A stretch of DNA of 64,000 nt from Ilyomonas sp964249755. GTDB lineage: Bacteria; Bacteroidota; Bacteroidia; Chitinophagales; Chitinophagaceae. A program made the translations under genes and the position numbers. Below the pieces are notes generated by a model. It saw nothing but the letters and a program-made list of their open reading frames with translations. It searched no databases and was not told the DNA's origin. Of the stretch, positions 1 through 8,624 are shown in pieces (positions within the stretch are counted from its first letter, which is position 1; the number at the start of each line of letters is the position of its first letter). The DNA lies in assembly GCA_964249755.1 (NCBI GenBank), contig CAXUDB010000002.1, forward strand, positions 248,001 to 312,000, given 5' to 3'.

Positions 1-15
1 GAAGAAAGGCGGGGC

Positions 16-1368
16 TTAGCGAAACAAAATTGTCTTTTTAAAATATTCAGGCATGTGTTGTAGTGTAATAGTGTCCATTCCTTCTTTCGCAGATGATTGC
101 GCGAAAAGGGGCCAGTTGTGATGCGGTGGAATAAAACAGGTATCCTTCCTGCAATGCCTTATGATGGCATATCGTTCATACGTTTCTTTATCATACCGTA
201 TCGTTGTACCATCTGCCAAGTCTTTGGTTATAGCTACAAAATTTCGGTCTGTAAATGCGCAGACAACAAAAGCAACAAGCAACAGGACTTTTATCCGGCC
301 TTCTTTCAAGTAATTTGTTATCGCTTTCGCTTTTTCGCTACGTTGAAATAAATAGCTGCCTATGTAAAAGCAGAAAAAAAAGAATAGGAAGAAATACAAA
401 GTGGTAACCCTGGGAAAAGGTATGGATGATTCAAAAAGGTGTAATGGTGCGTAGATGCACAGGCTACATAAGACAAACAGTAGGCACACGAATAAAAAGC
501 TTTTTCTTTTCACTGCAGGCATTGCCTGCAATGTGTTCCTTTTTGTAAGAAAAAAGAATAATGCAATTGCAATTAAATTTAATGAAGTGGTAAACCACAG
601 TGCAGCATAATATCCTGCTGACCGGACCGAATAAAACATGGCTTCCCAAACAGAGGGATGATAGAGCAAACTGTTCTTTTCAACCCTAATCTTGTCTCCG
701 CTGCTTAGCAGTAGTACAAACGCAACAGCCAGCGTGATGATGCCACACACGATAATCATATTCTTTTGATGCGAGTATACAATGGATATGTAAAATAGAG
801 TAAGCAGTGCAAGCACATAAACCGGAATTATCATTTCAACCGTTCCTGGCAAGAGAAGGCAAGAGGTAACCACAATCAATTTCATCGCTAAAGAAGGGCG
901 GTGCCTGTCTCTTACCAATGCCCCGATATTCACTGCAAAAAGGCAGACAGCTACCTGGTAGCAAACGGCAGACGACATCCAATACAAACCCTCGTACAAC
1001 GAACGCATGTTGCTGATATGAAGTACCACGAAAACGAAAGAAAAGGCAGCCGCTTCCCGGCGCGCAGTGGTAGCAAACAGCGAACGGTATAAGAAAAAGA
1101 AGGAAGAGATAAGAAGCAGGATAACAACAACCGGGAACACTTTAAATATCCATACATTACCTTCCGGCAATGTGGTTAGAAAGCTCATAATAACAGTTGC
1201 TGTATATCGTGCTGAAACGGTATGGTAGAAGTAGCTTACGGCACCAGCCCGTCCATAAGACATTACGGTTGCAGCATTCCAAAAATCATCTATGGTAGGG
1301 TGATTATAAAAAGAAGTTATAAGAAAAGGTAATAGCCACAGAAAGCAGAGTGAGATAAATAGCTTCAT
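16..1368 (-). CDS. Polytopic inner-membrane protein, DUF6056-like
   Basis: A 450-residue integral membrane protein. It opens with a hydrophobic segment followed by the motif YNHPTIDDFW and then carries about ten further hydrophobic stretches; a short soluble tail of about 70 residues closes it. An acidic DD just after the first membrane segment is typical of GT-C-type glycosyltransferases and the DUF6056 family, where it faces the periplasm. A role in transferring sugars from lipid carriers is therefore possible, but that is inference. The gene is complete: ATG at 1368 and TAA at 16-18. No partner lies on the right, since GH3-like gene ends 119 bp upstream on the same strand. Confidence 0.6.
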   Translation of the reverse strand: MKLFISLCFLWLLPFLITSFYNHPTIDDFWNAATVMSYGRAGAVSYFYHTVSARYTATVIMSFLTTLPEGNVWIFKVFPVVVILLLISSFFFLYRSLFATTARREAAAFSFVFVVLHISNMRSLYEGLYWMSSAVCYQVAVCLFAVNIGALVRDRHRPSLAMKLIVVTSCLLLPGTVEMIIPVYVLALLTLFYISIVYSHQKNMIIVCGIITLAVAFVLLLSSGDKIRVEKNSLLYHPSVWEAMFYSVRSAGYYAALWFTTSLNLIAIALFFFLTKRNTLQAMPAVKRKSFLFVCLLFVLCSLCIYAPLHLFESSIPFPRVTTLYFFLFFFFCFYIGSYLFQRSEKAKAITNYLKEGRIKVLLLVAFVVCAFTDRNFVAITKDLADGTTIRYDKETYERYAIIRHCRKDTCFIPPHHNWPLFAQSSAKEGMDTITLQHMPEYFKKTILFR

Positions 1369-1445
1369 TCCTGTTGATTGGTTCCGGCTAAGAGTGAAGG
1401 ATTCTGCTTGCTTTGTTGTTTTAGATTTATTAGCCTGTATTGTAG

Positions 1446-1475
1446 ACGCTGACAGAGTCCAAATCCTGTCAGCGT
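1446..1475 (-). terminator. Stem-loop downstream of the GH3-like gene
   Basis: Perfect 10-bp inverted repeat, ACGCTGACAG (1446-1455) and CTGTCAGCGT (1466-1475), with a 10-nt loop, 11 nt after the stop of the leftward GH3-like gene. There is no good U-tract on either side, so it may be a 3' stabilising hairpin rather than a full intrinsic terminator. Confidence 0.45.
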
Positions 1476-1486
1476 TAGTAGAAAAT

Positions 1487-2995
1487 CTATTGCATCATCG
1501 CCAGCAATTCTTCCACATATTTGCGGTCATTGCTCAGGCGGGGTATCTTGTGTTGCCCGCCCAGCTTGCCTTTGCTCTTCAGCCATTGTCCAAAAATGTG
1601 TTGGGGAAGGCTGTGCACTACCGGCATACGAAGGGCGATGTCTTTATGTCGCTTCGCTTCGTAATCGCTGTTAATACTCTTTAGAGCACAGTCCAGTTCA
1701 TAAGCAAACTGTTGCGTATGGGAAGGCGCTTTGTCAAACTCAATCAGCCATTCATGTGCGCCATTGCTGTTGTTCGTAAAGTAAAGCGGCGCGGCGGTAT
1801 AATCCGTCACTACAGCGCCTGTCCGCTCACAGGCAACAGCAATAGCCTTGTCAGCATTCTCCACAATCACTTCTTCGCCAAACGCATTCATAAAGTGGCG
1901 GATGCGGCCACTCACTTTAATGCGGAACGGGTAAAGCGAGGTAAACTGTATCGTATCGCCCAGCAGGTATCGCCACAAGCCACCATTGGTGGAAATAACG
2001 GGTGCATAGTTGGTGTTTAGTTCCACTTTATCCAGCCCGATGGTGCGCGGGTTCTTTTTGCCATATTCCTCCACCCGCATAAACTCGTAGAAGATGCCGT
2101 GCTGCAAAAATAGCGTCATGCCCTCATCATACGGGCTGCATTGCGCAGCAAAAAAACCTTCGCTTGCATTATAGGTTTCCACGTAGTGAACGCCTTTACC
2201 CATCAGGTTTTCAAATTGTTCCCGGTAGGGCACAAACGATACGCCTCCGTGCATATATAGTTCCAGGTTGGGCCACACCTGCTTTAGCGTAGCCGCGCCG
2301 GTTATTTCCAGAATGCGTTTAATCAGGATGAGCGTCCATGTAGGCACACCTGAAATAGAAGTAACATTCTCTGCAATGGTATTTTGCGCCAGCGCTTCAA
2401 TCTTGTTTTCCCATTCGTCCATCAGGGCGATGGAGAGCTCGGGCGTGCGCAGCCATTGTCCCCAAAAGGGAGTGTTCTGCAGCAGAACGGCGCTCAGGTC
2501 GCCGCACCATATTTCTTCGTGCAACTGGCTCACCTGGTGGCTGCCGCCGATGATGAGACCTTTGCCTGTAAGCAGATCGCTGTCAGGATGTTGATTGTAA
2601 TAAGCGGCTACTACATCTTTCGCTGCATTGTAATGGCAGTCTTCAATGCTTTCGTCTGTTACGGGTATAAACTTGCTTTTATCGCTGGTGGTGCCGCTGC
2701 TTTTGGCAAACCATTTCACTGGCGTATTCCACAACATATTTTCTTCGCCCTGCATCAGGCGCGCCACGTAACTTTTAATATCATCGTACTCGCTGATGGG
2801 TACATTGTTTTTAAAGGTACGGATGTTGAAAATGTCCTGAAACTTATACTTGCGTCCAAAGCAGGTGTATTGACCATGCGTAATCAGTTCCTGCAGTGTT
2901 TGCCGCTGTGCCGCAATAGGATCGTTCATCCAGTCTTCCATGCGGTTGTAGCGCAGGCGGGCAAGGCGCGAGATAGCAGGACTAATCAGTTTCAT
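1487..2995 (-). CDS. GH3 auxin-responsive promoter family protein (acyl-adenylating enzyme)
   Basis: 502 residues with full-length similarity in pattern to bacterial GH3-like proteins, members of the ANL superfamily that adenylate a carboxylate with ATP and conjugate it, in plants to an amino acid. The phosphate-binding loop FAKSSGTTSDKSKFIPVT lies at about residues 97-113, and the later HGGVSFVPY and YNASEGFFA motifs correspond to the nucleotide and acyl-substrate pocket. The C-terminal region contains GRIRHFMNAFGEE, a typical GH3 feature. The substrate in Bacteroidota is unknown. The protein has no signal peptide and should be cytosolic. The start at 2995 begins directly with a conserved helical N-terminus. 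Confidence 0.85.
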   Translation of the reverse strand: MKLISPAISRLARLRYNRMEDWMNDPIAAQRQTLQELITHGQYTCFGRKYKFQDIFNIRTFKNNVPISEYDDIKSYVARLMQGEENMLWNTPVKWFAKSSGTTSDKSKFIPVTDESIEDCHYNAAKDVVAAYYNQHPDSDLLTGKGLIIGGSHQVSQLHEEIWCGDLSAVLLQNTPFWGQWLRTPELSIALMDEWENKIEALAQNTIAENVTSISGVPTWTLILIKRILEITGAATLKQVWPNLELYMHGGVSFVPYREQFENLMGKGVHYVETYNASEGFFAAQCSPYDEGMTLFLQHGIFYEFMRVEEYGKKNPRTIGLDKVELNTNYAPVISTNGGLWRYLLGDTIQFTSLYPFRIKVSGRIRHFMNAFGEEVIVENADKAIAVACERTGAVVTDYTAAPLYFTNNSNGAHEWLIEFDKAPSHTQQFAYELDCALKSINSDYEAKRHKDIALRMPVVHSLPQHIFGQWLKSKGKLGGQHKIPRLSNDRKYVEELLAMMQ

Positions 2996-3196
2996 AGTGG
3001 CAGCAAATTAGAAAATGATGTGTAAATATGAAGAAAAGATTTGAGATTTAATGCCTTCTTCGCGTTAAATAGCGAGCTTTCTTCTTTACTGATAAATGAG
3101 TTAACCAAAAGCAGGCTCCATTTTGTGTCAGCTCATTGTTCCTGCTACTATTCTGCCAAAGCGGTACCGTTGTTTGCTCATGGCTGATGTATGGAC

Positions 3197-3218
3197 GGGG
3201 TTAACACCGATTAACCCC
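3197..3218. other. Small inverted repeat next to the 3' end of the TIM-barrel gene
   Basis: GGGGTTAA (3197-3204) and TTAACCCC (3211-3218) form an 8-bp stem with a 6-nt loop, 6 bp beyond the stop of the leftward gene. The T-run in the transcript precedes rather than follows the stem, so this is not a canonical terminator for that gene. Confidence 0.35.
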
Positions 3219-3224
3219 AAAAAA

Positions 3225-4094
3225 TCACTTCAGTTTCTTCACCTGTTCGTTGTAATATTTCGTTTCTTGGATAACCGAAGCCAGATTACCCTGCGGCTCA
3301 ATTGAGTCGCGTTCTATGTAGATATGACCGGTAAAGTTTTGCTTTTTCAACTCCGCAAAAATGGCAGAAAAATCAACCACGCCGGTGCCTGCAACCACAT
3401 CTTTTAAAGCGATATTGTTATAGGCAGCAATGTCTTTAAAATGAACTCCGATGATGTGACCGCTTAATTTTTTTACCGCATCAAGCGGGTTTATTCCGCT
3501 CTTGGGGAAATGACCCAGATCGGCACAAGCATAAAAATGGGGATGGTTTTTTATTGCGAGCAAAGTGGTATCGGGGTTCCAATAATGGCTGAAGCCCGGC
3601 CAATGTTCATGTATAGCCACATTAATGTGGTAAACACCGGCAAGGCTGTCAATGGGGTCCCACATATTTAAGGGCGGCTCAGTGGTTATATAGTCAGTGC
3701 CAAATTGTTTTGCAATCTCAAATTGCTTTATCCAGGAAGCCAGTGTAGAATCGCCCACTACATACAAAGATTCCACTTTCAAGCCTTTTTGGGCAATCAT
3801 CGCTTTCAGCTTTTTAATACCATCAGGCGATAATTGGCCGATTGTCGAATCTTTAAAAGCCCTGCCTGCGCGGGTAAATGTGTTGGGCTCAATATAAATA
3901 AGTTTCGCATTGTCAACCCTGTCGAGCGCTTGGGGAAAGTCCACATCATGAAACGTCCATAAGGCAACGCCAAATTTCCAATCGGACGATGGGTTTTGTG
4001 CCGTTGACGAATCCCGGTTATTGGTTGTTGTCGAGCTGTTTTGGCAGGCAGCCAATAAGGCAACGGCTAACAGTAAAGCGCTCCATTTTTTCAT
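3225..4094 (-). CDS. Sugar phosphate isomerase/epimerase-like lipoprotein (AP endonuclease 2 TIM barrel)
   Basis: 289 residues. The N-terminus is a lipoprotein signal with lipobox LAAC and acylation Cys17, followed by a Ser/Thr/Asn-rich linker. The remainder fits a xylose-isomerase-like TIM barrel: VALWTFHDVDFPQALDRV, a central HEHWPGFSHYWNPD segment, ACADLGHF, GVHFKD and a late YIERD, supplying the His/Glu/Asp metal ligands seen in this family. It probably acts on a sugar or sugar-like substrate at the cell envelope. Many Bacteroidota encode such exported isomerase-like proteins alongside MocA-type oxidoreductases; here the nearest one is about 14 kb away. Confidence 0.8.
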   Translation of the reverse strand: MKKWSALLLAVALLAACQNSSTTTNNRDSSTAQNPSSDWKFGVALWTFHDVDFPQALDRVDNAKLIYIEPNTFTRAGRAFKDSTIGQLSPDGIKKLKAMIAQKGLKVESLYVVGDSTLASWIKQFEIAKQFGTDYITTEPPLNMWDPIDSLAGVYHINVAIHEHWPGFSHYWNPDTTLLAIKNHPHFYACADLGHFPKSGINPLDAVKKLSGHIIGVHFKDIAAYNNIALKDVVAGTGVVDFSAIFAELKKQNFTGHIYIERDSIEPQGNLASVIQETKYYNEQVKKLK

Positions 4095-4264
4095 TGTATA
4101 AAATTATGGATTGGCAGTAAATTGTAGAAATAAGATATCCGTTTTCTGGTTACGGTCAATGACACACTTTCCGGTTCCAGTACCGTCTCTTAACGAAGAC
4201 AGTGCGGTGTAGAAGAGAAAGTCACACTCGCTCTATGTAGTCTCCCAACTACAACACCCCGTCA

Positions 4265-4282
4265 GCAAATCTCCCGATTTGC
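4265..4282. other. Short hairpin GCAAATC / GATTTGC
   Basis: A 7-bp stem (4265-4271 and 4276-4282) with a 4-nt loop in the 324-bp gene-free stretch between the DUF72 gene and the TIM-barrel lipoprotein gene. It lies downstream of the leftward DUF72 gene. No U-tract follows, so its function is uncertain. Confidence 0.3.
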
Positions 4283-4329
4283 AAATAATCACAACTTTCC
4301 AAAAAAAAGCCCGCAAAAAATAGCAGTAG

Positions 4330-4400
4330 GTTACACCTAAGGCGCGCTGCCCGGCAAAACGCGCGGAGCGATTGGCTTTGCCACCACTTTTTTCCTTCCA
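4330..4400 (-). repeat. Dispersed intergenic repeat, degenerate copy 1
   Basis: Contains the ordered blocks CACCTAAGG (4334-4342), GCGCGGAGCGAT (4361-4372) and ACTTTTTTCCTTC (4386-4398). The same blocks occur in the same order on the opposite strand at 19285-19351. An open stretch on the minus strand across this repeat (4233-4439) reads through it and is not considered a gene. It fills most of the non-coding gap 3' of the DUF72 gene. Confidence 0.6.
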
Positions 4401-4419
4401 AAGACATGTCAGCAACGCT

Positions 4420-5172
4420 TTAAGATAGCACATAACCATTCAACGTTTGCAGATTGGTAAAGGCAGCACCCATAGTATTATTGAAATAAGCGAACACCGT
4501 TTTTCCTTCACCCATCCAAGTCTTTATTGATTCGGCATACCTTTTTAAAACCTCATCAGAATAATCGCCGCGGTATCGTGGTTGGGGACCATGAAAACGT
4601 AAATAAACAAAATCGCCGATGACCTCATGTAAAGGCGTAGCCGATGCAGGTATATCCTGAATAACCAGGCCTGCATTAAACTCCCGGAGCAGTTCATACA
4701 CCTCGCGTTCGTACCACGATGAATTTCTGAATTCTAAAGCTATTCTCCATTGGGTATTCTGTGTGGCTTCGCCAAGGGCTTCTAACAATTGTTGCAACCC
4801 GTTCAGCTTTTCAATGTTTAATGATGGCGGGAACTGCGCCAGCAAACAGCCTTTTTTATTTTCGATATGATTTACCGTCTTAATAAAATCATCCACATCT
4901 TTTGCCTTAAAGCTTAACCCTTTTACATGTGTTATTGTTTTTGAAACCTTACACGTAAAGCGAAAATGATCCGGCACACTTTCGCTCCAGTTAACGACTG
5001 TGGAACTTCGGGGCAATTTGTAAAAAATACTGTTTACTTCAACACTATTAAATAAAGATGCATAATAGTGCAGCCGGCTCTTGTCTTGAAATTCGGAAGG
5101 AAAGTCAGCTTTAGGTACAGGAAGTGTCACGCCGCTGATGCCTGAGTAAAAGGGTGTGTCGGTTGCCTGCAT
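4420..5172 (-). CDS. DUF72 domain-containing protein (YecE family)
   Basis: 250 residues, the usual length for DUF72/YecE, a TIM-barrel-like family with no established reaction. Recognisable family motifs are FNSVEVNSIFYKLP, FTCKVSKTITH, LLAQFPPSLN, ALEFRNSSWY and YLRFHGP (residues about 40-200), followed by the terminal VFAYFNNTMGAAFTN. No signal peptide, so probably cytosolic. The gene ends inside a dispersed-repeat region and is followed by no same-strand partner closer than 325 bp. Confidence 0.9.
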   Translation of the reverse strand: MQATDTPFYSGISGVTLPVPKADFPSEFQDKSRLHYYASLFNSVEVNSIFYKLPRSSTVVNWSESVPDHFRFTCKVSKTITHVKGLSFKAKDVDDFIKTVNHIENKKGCLLAQFPPSLNIEKLNGLQQLLEALGEATQNTQWRIALEFRNSSWYEREVYELLREFNAGLVIQDIPASATPLHEVIGDFVYLRFHGPQPRYRGDYSDEVLKRYAESIKTWMGEGKTVFAYFNNTMGAAFTNLQTLNGYVLS

Positions 5173-5301
5173 GATAGCAAATATAGATGTTGTACCTTCT
5201 GAATGGGGACGTGCATCTTACGCGAGTTATACTTGTCAGTTATTAAAAAGATTCCTACCAAGAGGCGGGAATCTTTATAAAAATAAGCCTGCGCAAAACC
5301 A

Positions 5302-6186
5302 TCATCCCTTATCAAAAGCGGCTTTAAACGCCGGTGCAAAATCTTCTACTGTGGCACCGCTAAGGGATGGATCCTGTTCCTCAAAATCGGCACTCATCTC
5401 ACCCGAACGCATGGAGGCTCCCATTTCCGTATATTGTTTTGCGACTTCGTCTGACAAGCCAGCTCCTTTCATGCCCCTGATATTCTGCTCATCGCTGAAA
5501 ATTACCCATTTCAAATCCTCTTTTTCAATCGCCTTCCCGATAACAGAAGCAATCTCCGCACCCGTTCTTTTATCGCCCGCCAGGTACCGAACCGATTTCC
5601 CGGAGAAGTTCAGCCCCAATAATTCTTCCGCTGCGGCTTTAGCTATATCCTGCGGATGTATCAAAGGAAAGGGAAGCTCGCCGAAATTGGCACCCATAAT
5701 GCCCGCGCCTTTTATCAAACCGATTTGGGCAAACAGGTTCGGATAAAAATAAGCCGGGCGCAGGTGCTTAATGTTTACGCCCTCCAGCGCATTCAAGGCT
5801 TCTTCCACGCGGTGCAAACCCGATACGGGCCCGCAGCCATCGGGCAAGTGCGCGCCAATGCTGCTCAGGTTCACCACGTACTTGATGCCCGCATCTTTAA
5901 CAGCTGTTACGTAGTTGTCACCAATGCCCGCAACCCAGCCCTTCCAATCTTCAGCATCCCATTTCGGCGGCACCATCGTGTATACGGCATCGTTATCCTT
6001 GAAGGTTTCATTCAGAAACTTTCTGTCTTCCACGGTGCCTACGGCGGGCTTGGCACCCATCGCTTTAATGGCATCTTCATGTTTATAATTTGACGTGACG
6101 ATGGTGACTTGGTGCCCTTCTTTCAGCAGGGCTTCTGCCAGCGGCTTACTGATGTTGCCGAGCGAGCCAGTAATTACATATTTCAT
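5302..6186 (-). CDS. NmrA-like NAD(P)-binding oxidoreductase
   Basis: 294 residues with an N-terminal Rossmann fold: MKYVITGSLGNISKP carries a TGxxGxx nucleotide-binding loop at residues 6-12. Further family features are the VTIVTSNYKHEDAI segment, VVNLSSIGAH and the LRPAYFYPN motif that replaces the SDR YxxxK signature in NmrA/HSCARG-type proteins. Such proteins act as NAD(P)H-quinone reductases or redox sensors; the substrate cannot be told. Cytosolic, no signal. The start at 6186 places the Rossmann loop right at the N-terminus as expected. It is followed 129 bp downstream by the DUF72 gene on the same strand. Confidence 0.85.
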   Translation of the reverse strand: MKYVITGSLGNISKPLAEALLKEGHQVTIVTSNYKHEDAIKAMGAKPAVGTVEDRKFLNETFKDNDAVYTMVPPKWDAEDWKGWVAGIGDNYVTAVKDAGIKYVVNLSSIGAHLPDGCGPVSGLHRVEEALNALEGVNIKHLRPAYFYPNLFAQIGLIKGAGIMGANFGELPFPLIHPQDIAKAAAEELLGLNFSGKSVRYLAGDKRTGAEIASVIGKAIEKEDLKWVIFSDEQNIRGMKGAGLSDEVAKQYTEMGASMRSGEMSADFEEQDPSLSGATVEDFAPAFKAAFDKG

Positions 6187-6569
6187 AGTTGACTTCTTGT
6201 GTTGTGTTGTTTTATGATGTGGCTATCCCACAAATGCACTCCAAATATAATCCCACTTTCTCCGTTTTGTTTTTCCCCTTTGCAAGAGATGGCATTGTTT
6301 GTTAACTATTGAAGGGAAATTGCAGACTTCGGCATGGGAGCAGCGTATTGTAAAATTTAGTGAGATTGGAAGTGCAGGAACCTGCAGAGAAACTAGAGTT
6401 ATTGCTTCATTCACGCATCAGCCTCTTTTGGGTAGTGTCTCACTTTGAAATCATTTCCGCAGATTAAGCGGATATACGCAGAGTGTTTGTATTGATCTGC
6501 GACGATTTGCGCTATCAATGGGCTACCTTTTTTTAACGGAGACACTATTCTCTTTCCAGAACCCGCTTT
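6187..6569. other. Gene-free stretch
   Basis: 383 bp between the NmrA-like gene and a small hypothetical gene. A minus-strand open stretch at 6223-6414 has no recognisable protein character. A segment near 6460-6515 (CGCAGATTAAGCGGATATAC) resembles short dispersed sequences common between Bacteroidota genes, but no second copy was identified in this window. Confidence 0.4.
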
Positions 6570-6821
6570 CTAAGTAGCTTTTCCTTTATTGTCCCAATGG
6601 TCTTTTATTATTTTACCCTCTTTATCATACGCAAGCCGTCTTGCAAAACGCTCACCCCGAACCAGACCGTCCTCTGAACGTTTGCCAATGAAAAGCAATA
6701 CCGCGTTCCCCTTTTCGTTTGTTTTAAAGGCAATGTCTTTCTCTTTGAAACGCTGGTATATGGTGGCAGAAGGCTCATACACGCCGCTCAACTTCTTTAT
6801 CAGATCTTCACTCAAACTCAT
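6570..6821 (-). CDS. Small hypothetical protein, second gene of an ATGA-coupled pair
   Basis: 83 residues from the ATG at 6821 (beginning MSLSEDLIKK); a TTG nine bases upstream could also serve and would add three residues. The sequence is charged and soluble, with a short helix then beta-rich stretches (NAVLLFIGKRS, ARRLAYDKEGKIIKDHWDNKG). I do not recognise the family. The ATG overlaps the stop of the upstream gene as ATGA (6821 to 6818 on the minus strand), strong evidence that both are translated and coupled. Confidence 0.6.
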   Translation of the reverse strand: MSLSEDLIKKLSGVYEPSATIYQRFKEKDIAFKTNEKGNAVLLFIGKRSEDGLVRGERFARRLAYDKEGKIIKDHWDNKGKAT

Positions 6822-7045
6822 CCCAAACAATCATCGAAAACTATGCCTCCTGACACCCGACGGATGAAAAGCAGATGGTAGGGTACAGCCGTTGAAACGC
6901 CAGGATTGTATGAACCATGCACAAAAGCCGTTGTTGAAGACATACGGTGAAGGAAGTAAACACCGTCTTTAACTATGATTTCTTTCTGAACGGGCATTAG
7001 GGAAAATACTACTTTTTGCAACAGGTTCAGGTTGTAATACCGCAT
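6818..7045 (-). CDS. Small hypothetical protein, first gene of an ATGA-coupled pair
   Basis: 75 residues starting with ATG at 7045. It is weakly hydrophobic with an internal VFSLMPVQKEIIVKDGVYFL segment and ends FIRRVSGGIVFDDCLG. No signal peptide or recognised domain. Its TGA stop overlaps the ATG of the following gene by the ATGA arrangement. The two together look like a small two-gene unit; the function is unknown and a toxin-antitoxin role is only a possibility. Confidence 0.5.
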   Translation of the reverse strand: MRYYNLNLLQKVVFSLMPVQKEIIVKDGVYFLHRMSSTTAFVHGSYNPGVSTAVPYHLLFIRRVSGGIVFDDCLG

Positions 7046-7109
7046 TGTCCCGGGGCGGAGCCATTGCTAAAAAGAAAAAATACATAAATGCACAAGGGTG
7101 GGTTATAAA

Positions 7110-7154
7110 AAAAGGGTAAAGAATTATTTTTATTAAGTAATTCTTTACCCTTTT
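7110..7154 (-). terminator. Strong intrinsic terminator
   Basis: Perfect 17-bp inverted repeat: AAAAGGGTAAAGAATTA (7110-7126) and its complement (7138-7154), loop 11 nt, with an A/T run giving U residues on the minus-strand transcript. It sits 17 bp downstream of the stop codon of the decayed surface-protein gene and presumably terminated it. Confidence 0.8.
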
Positions 7155-7170
7155 AGGGTTGATAAAACGC

Positions 7171-7600
7171 CTATTTGCCTGCCATCATTTGTTTACTGTC
7201 TTTTGTTCTGCCATTCACTGATAGCACATATTGGTAGCTCCCAGCCGGTAGTTCCTCCGCGCGCAAGGTAAGGCTGCCTTTACCACTGCCCAGCAGGGCT
7301 ATAAATTTCAGAAGTGTTCCATTCAAACCATAAATAGTAATGGCCAACCCGGCTCATGTTTGCAGGTAACGAATAAGCAATGGTAGTGCTGCCGGAGAAA
7401 AGGTTGGGAACATTTTGCGCCAGTGTAGCCGTTGCATTCAACTCAATGGTTTGCGCCTGAAAAGAAGACGAAGTTTTAGAGGTAGTATTGTTGCCGGCAG
7501 AAGGCAACACAATAGCTTTCAGCCTGTCCAGCCTGGCTTTTAAATCGTTATTCTGCTGTTTCAGCGAATCGTGCTTTGAGCTTCTGCCAAGCTTCAGCAT
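7171..7600 (-). pseudogene. Decayed C-terminus of a tail-fibre-type/T9SS-like surface protein
   Basis: Read on the minus strand, the segment encodes a coiled-coil stretch (SLKQQNNDLKARLDRLKAI), a linker, then LAQNVPNLFSGSTTIAYSLP, the usual start of a Bacteroidota secretion/sorting tail. The rest of the tail is present but split between frames: ITIYGLNGTLLK lies in another frame from 7345, YSPAG returns to the first, and SGKGSLTLRAEELPAGS with the final VNGRTKDSKQMMAGK is in a third stretch ending at TAG (7171-7173). At least three small indels lie within about 80 bp, and the N-terminal body of the protein is missing. This is a relic, followed by its original terminator. Confidence 0.75.
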
Positions 7601-7801
7601 GGTCGCAGTGACGGTGTTTTATATCCTTAACACTTCTTCGCAACATCTATAGTATTCCCCACTAATCACCTCGAAAAACGTGCGCAGATCGGAGACTTGC
7701 TTTATCCCTGCTTTCAGATGCCCTTTGGAACATCTGGAAGAACAAGTCACTTTCAATAGAATTATTATATTTATGCTTTCTTAATCAAAATTCCAACTTG
7801 T

Positions 7802-8566
7802 ATGCAATTCATTACCCGTCTATTTCTTGCTGTTTCTTTTCTTATGGCTTTTTTTAGCAGTTGTACCAAAGAAGCGACTGTTACTGCTGAGCCTGGCGCG
7901 GCTGATAAAACAACAGCCGCCACGCTTACCTCTTTAGCTGGCGACACCACCACACTCTCGCTGCAGCCAGGCCCGAATGACGGGCAGGATGCCTACGTGA
8001 ACACTTTAAAAGGAACGCCTTCCTACAGTCAGGCTAACTACAATTTCCTTCCCGAAATCGGTGTTTCTGCCTGGACCATACAAGGCGCCCCGCTGAAGGA
8101 GCGCACCTACATCAATTTTACAGGGCTTCGCGCGCTGCCAAGGAGCGCTAAGATAGTCTCCGCTACTCTGTACCTGTATGGGCTGGATCCCAACACATCG
8201 GCTTCCAAACCGCAGGGAAATTCGCTCTATCCCGGCTCGCCTTACAGTCGGTATAAAAACAATGGCAGCATCGTATCCCTGGTATCCGGCGGTGCGTGGA
8301 GCGAAGACTCCATTACGTGGATTAACAAACCCGACTACCAGCTATCGCGCAGGGATGCTCTTATTCCTTCCTCCACCTCGCAGTGGAACTACGATGTGGC
8401 GGTAAATGTGAAAGGGCTGGTGCAGGTTATGGCAAACCAACAAACCTTCAATGGCTTTTGCATACACCTGCAGAATGAAGAGATTTACCGGTGTGTGGCG
8501 TTTGCTTCTTCGGAAGCCACCGATGCAGCCAAGCGTCCCAAGATTGTGGTGACGTATACGAAGTAG
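7802..8566 (+). CDS. DNRLRE domain-containing lipoprotein
   Basis: 254 residues. A lipoprotein signal with Cys21 (FFSSC) is followed by a Thr/Ala-rich linker and a beta-rich domain starting near residue 60 (PNDGQDAYV) with TYINFTGLRALPRSAKIVSATLYLYGL, typical of the DNRLRE family of surface carbohydrate-binding-like modules. The C-terminus (GFCIHLQNEEIYRCVAFASSEA and RPKIVVTYTK) matches the end of this domain. It is expected at the outer membrane surface. A clear terminator follows at 8595-8624. Confidence 0.85.
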   Translation: MQFITRLFLAVSFLMAFFSSCTKEATVTAEPGAADKTTAATLTSLAGDTTTLSLQPGPNDGQDAYVNTLKGTPSYSQANYNFLPEIGVSAWTIQGAPLKERTYINFTGLRALPRSAKIVSATLYLYGLDPNTSASKPQGNSLYPGSPYSRYKNNGSIVSLVSGGAWSEDSITWINKPDYQLSRRDALIPSSTSQWNYDVAVNVKGLVQVMANQQTFNGFCIHLQNEEIYRCVAFASSEATDAAKRPKIVVTYTK

Positions 8567-8594
8567 AAGCAGGTTGTTCTTTGATTTTTATATG

Positions 8595-8624
8595 AGCCCC
8601 GCATAATGTGTGTGGGGCTTTTTT
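8595..8624 (+). terminator. Intrinsic terminator after the DNRLRE lipoprotein
   Basis: AGCCCCGCA (8595-8603) pairs with TGTGGGGCT (8611-8619) and is followed by a run of six T residues, 28 bp beyond the stop codon. Confidence 0.85.

Noticed and set aside
4233..4439. A 68-codon minus-strand open stretch
   Set aside because: It is composed of the dispersed repeat and overlaps the end of the DUF72 gene.
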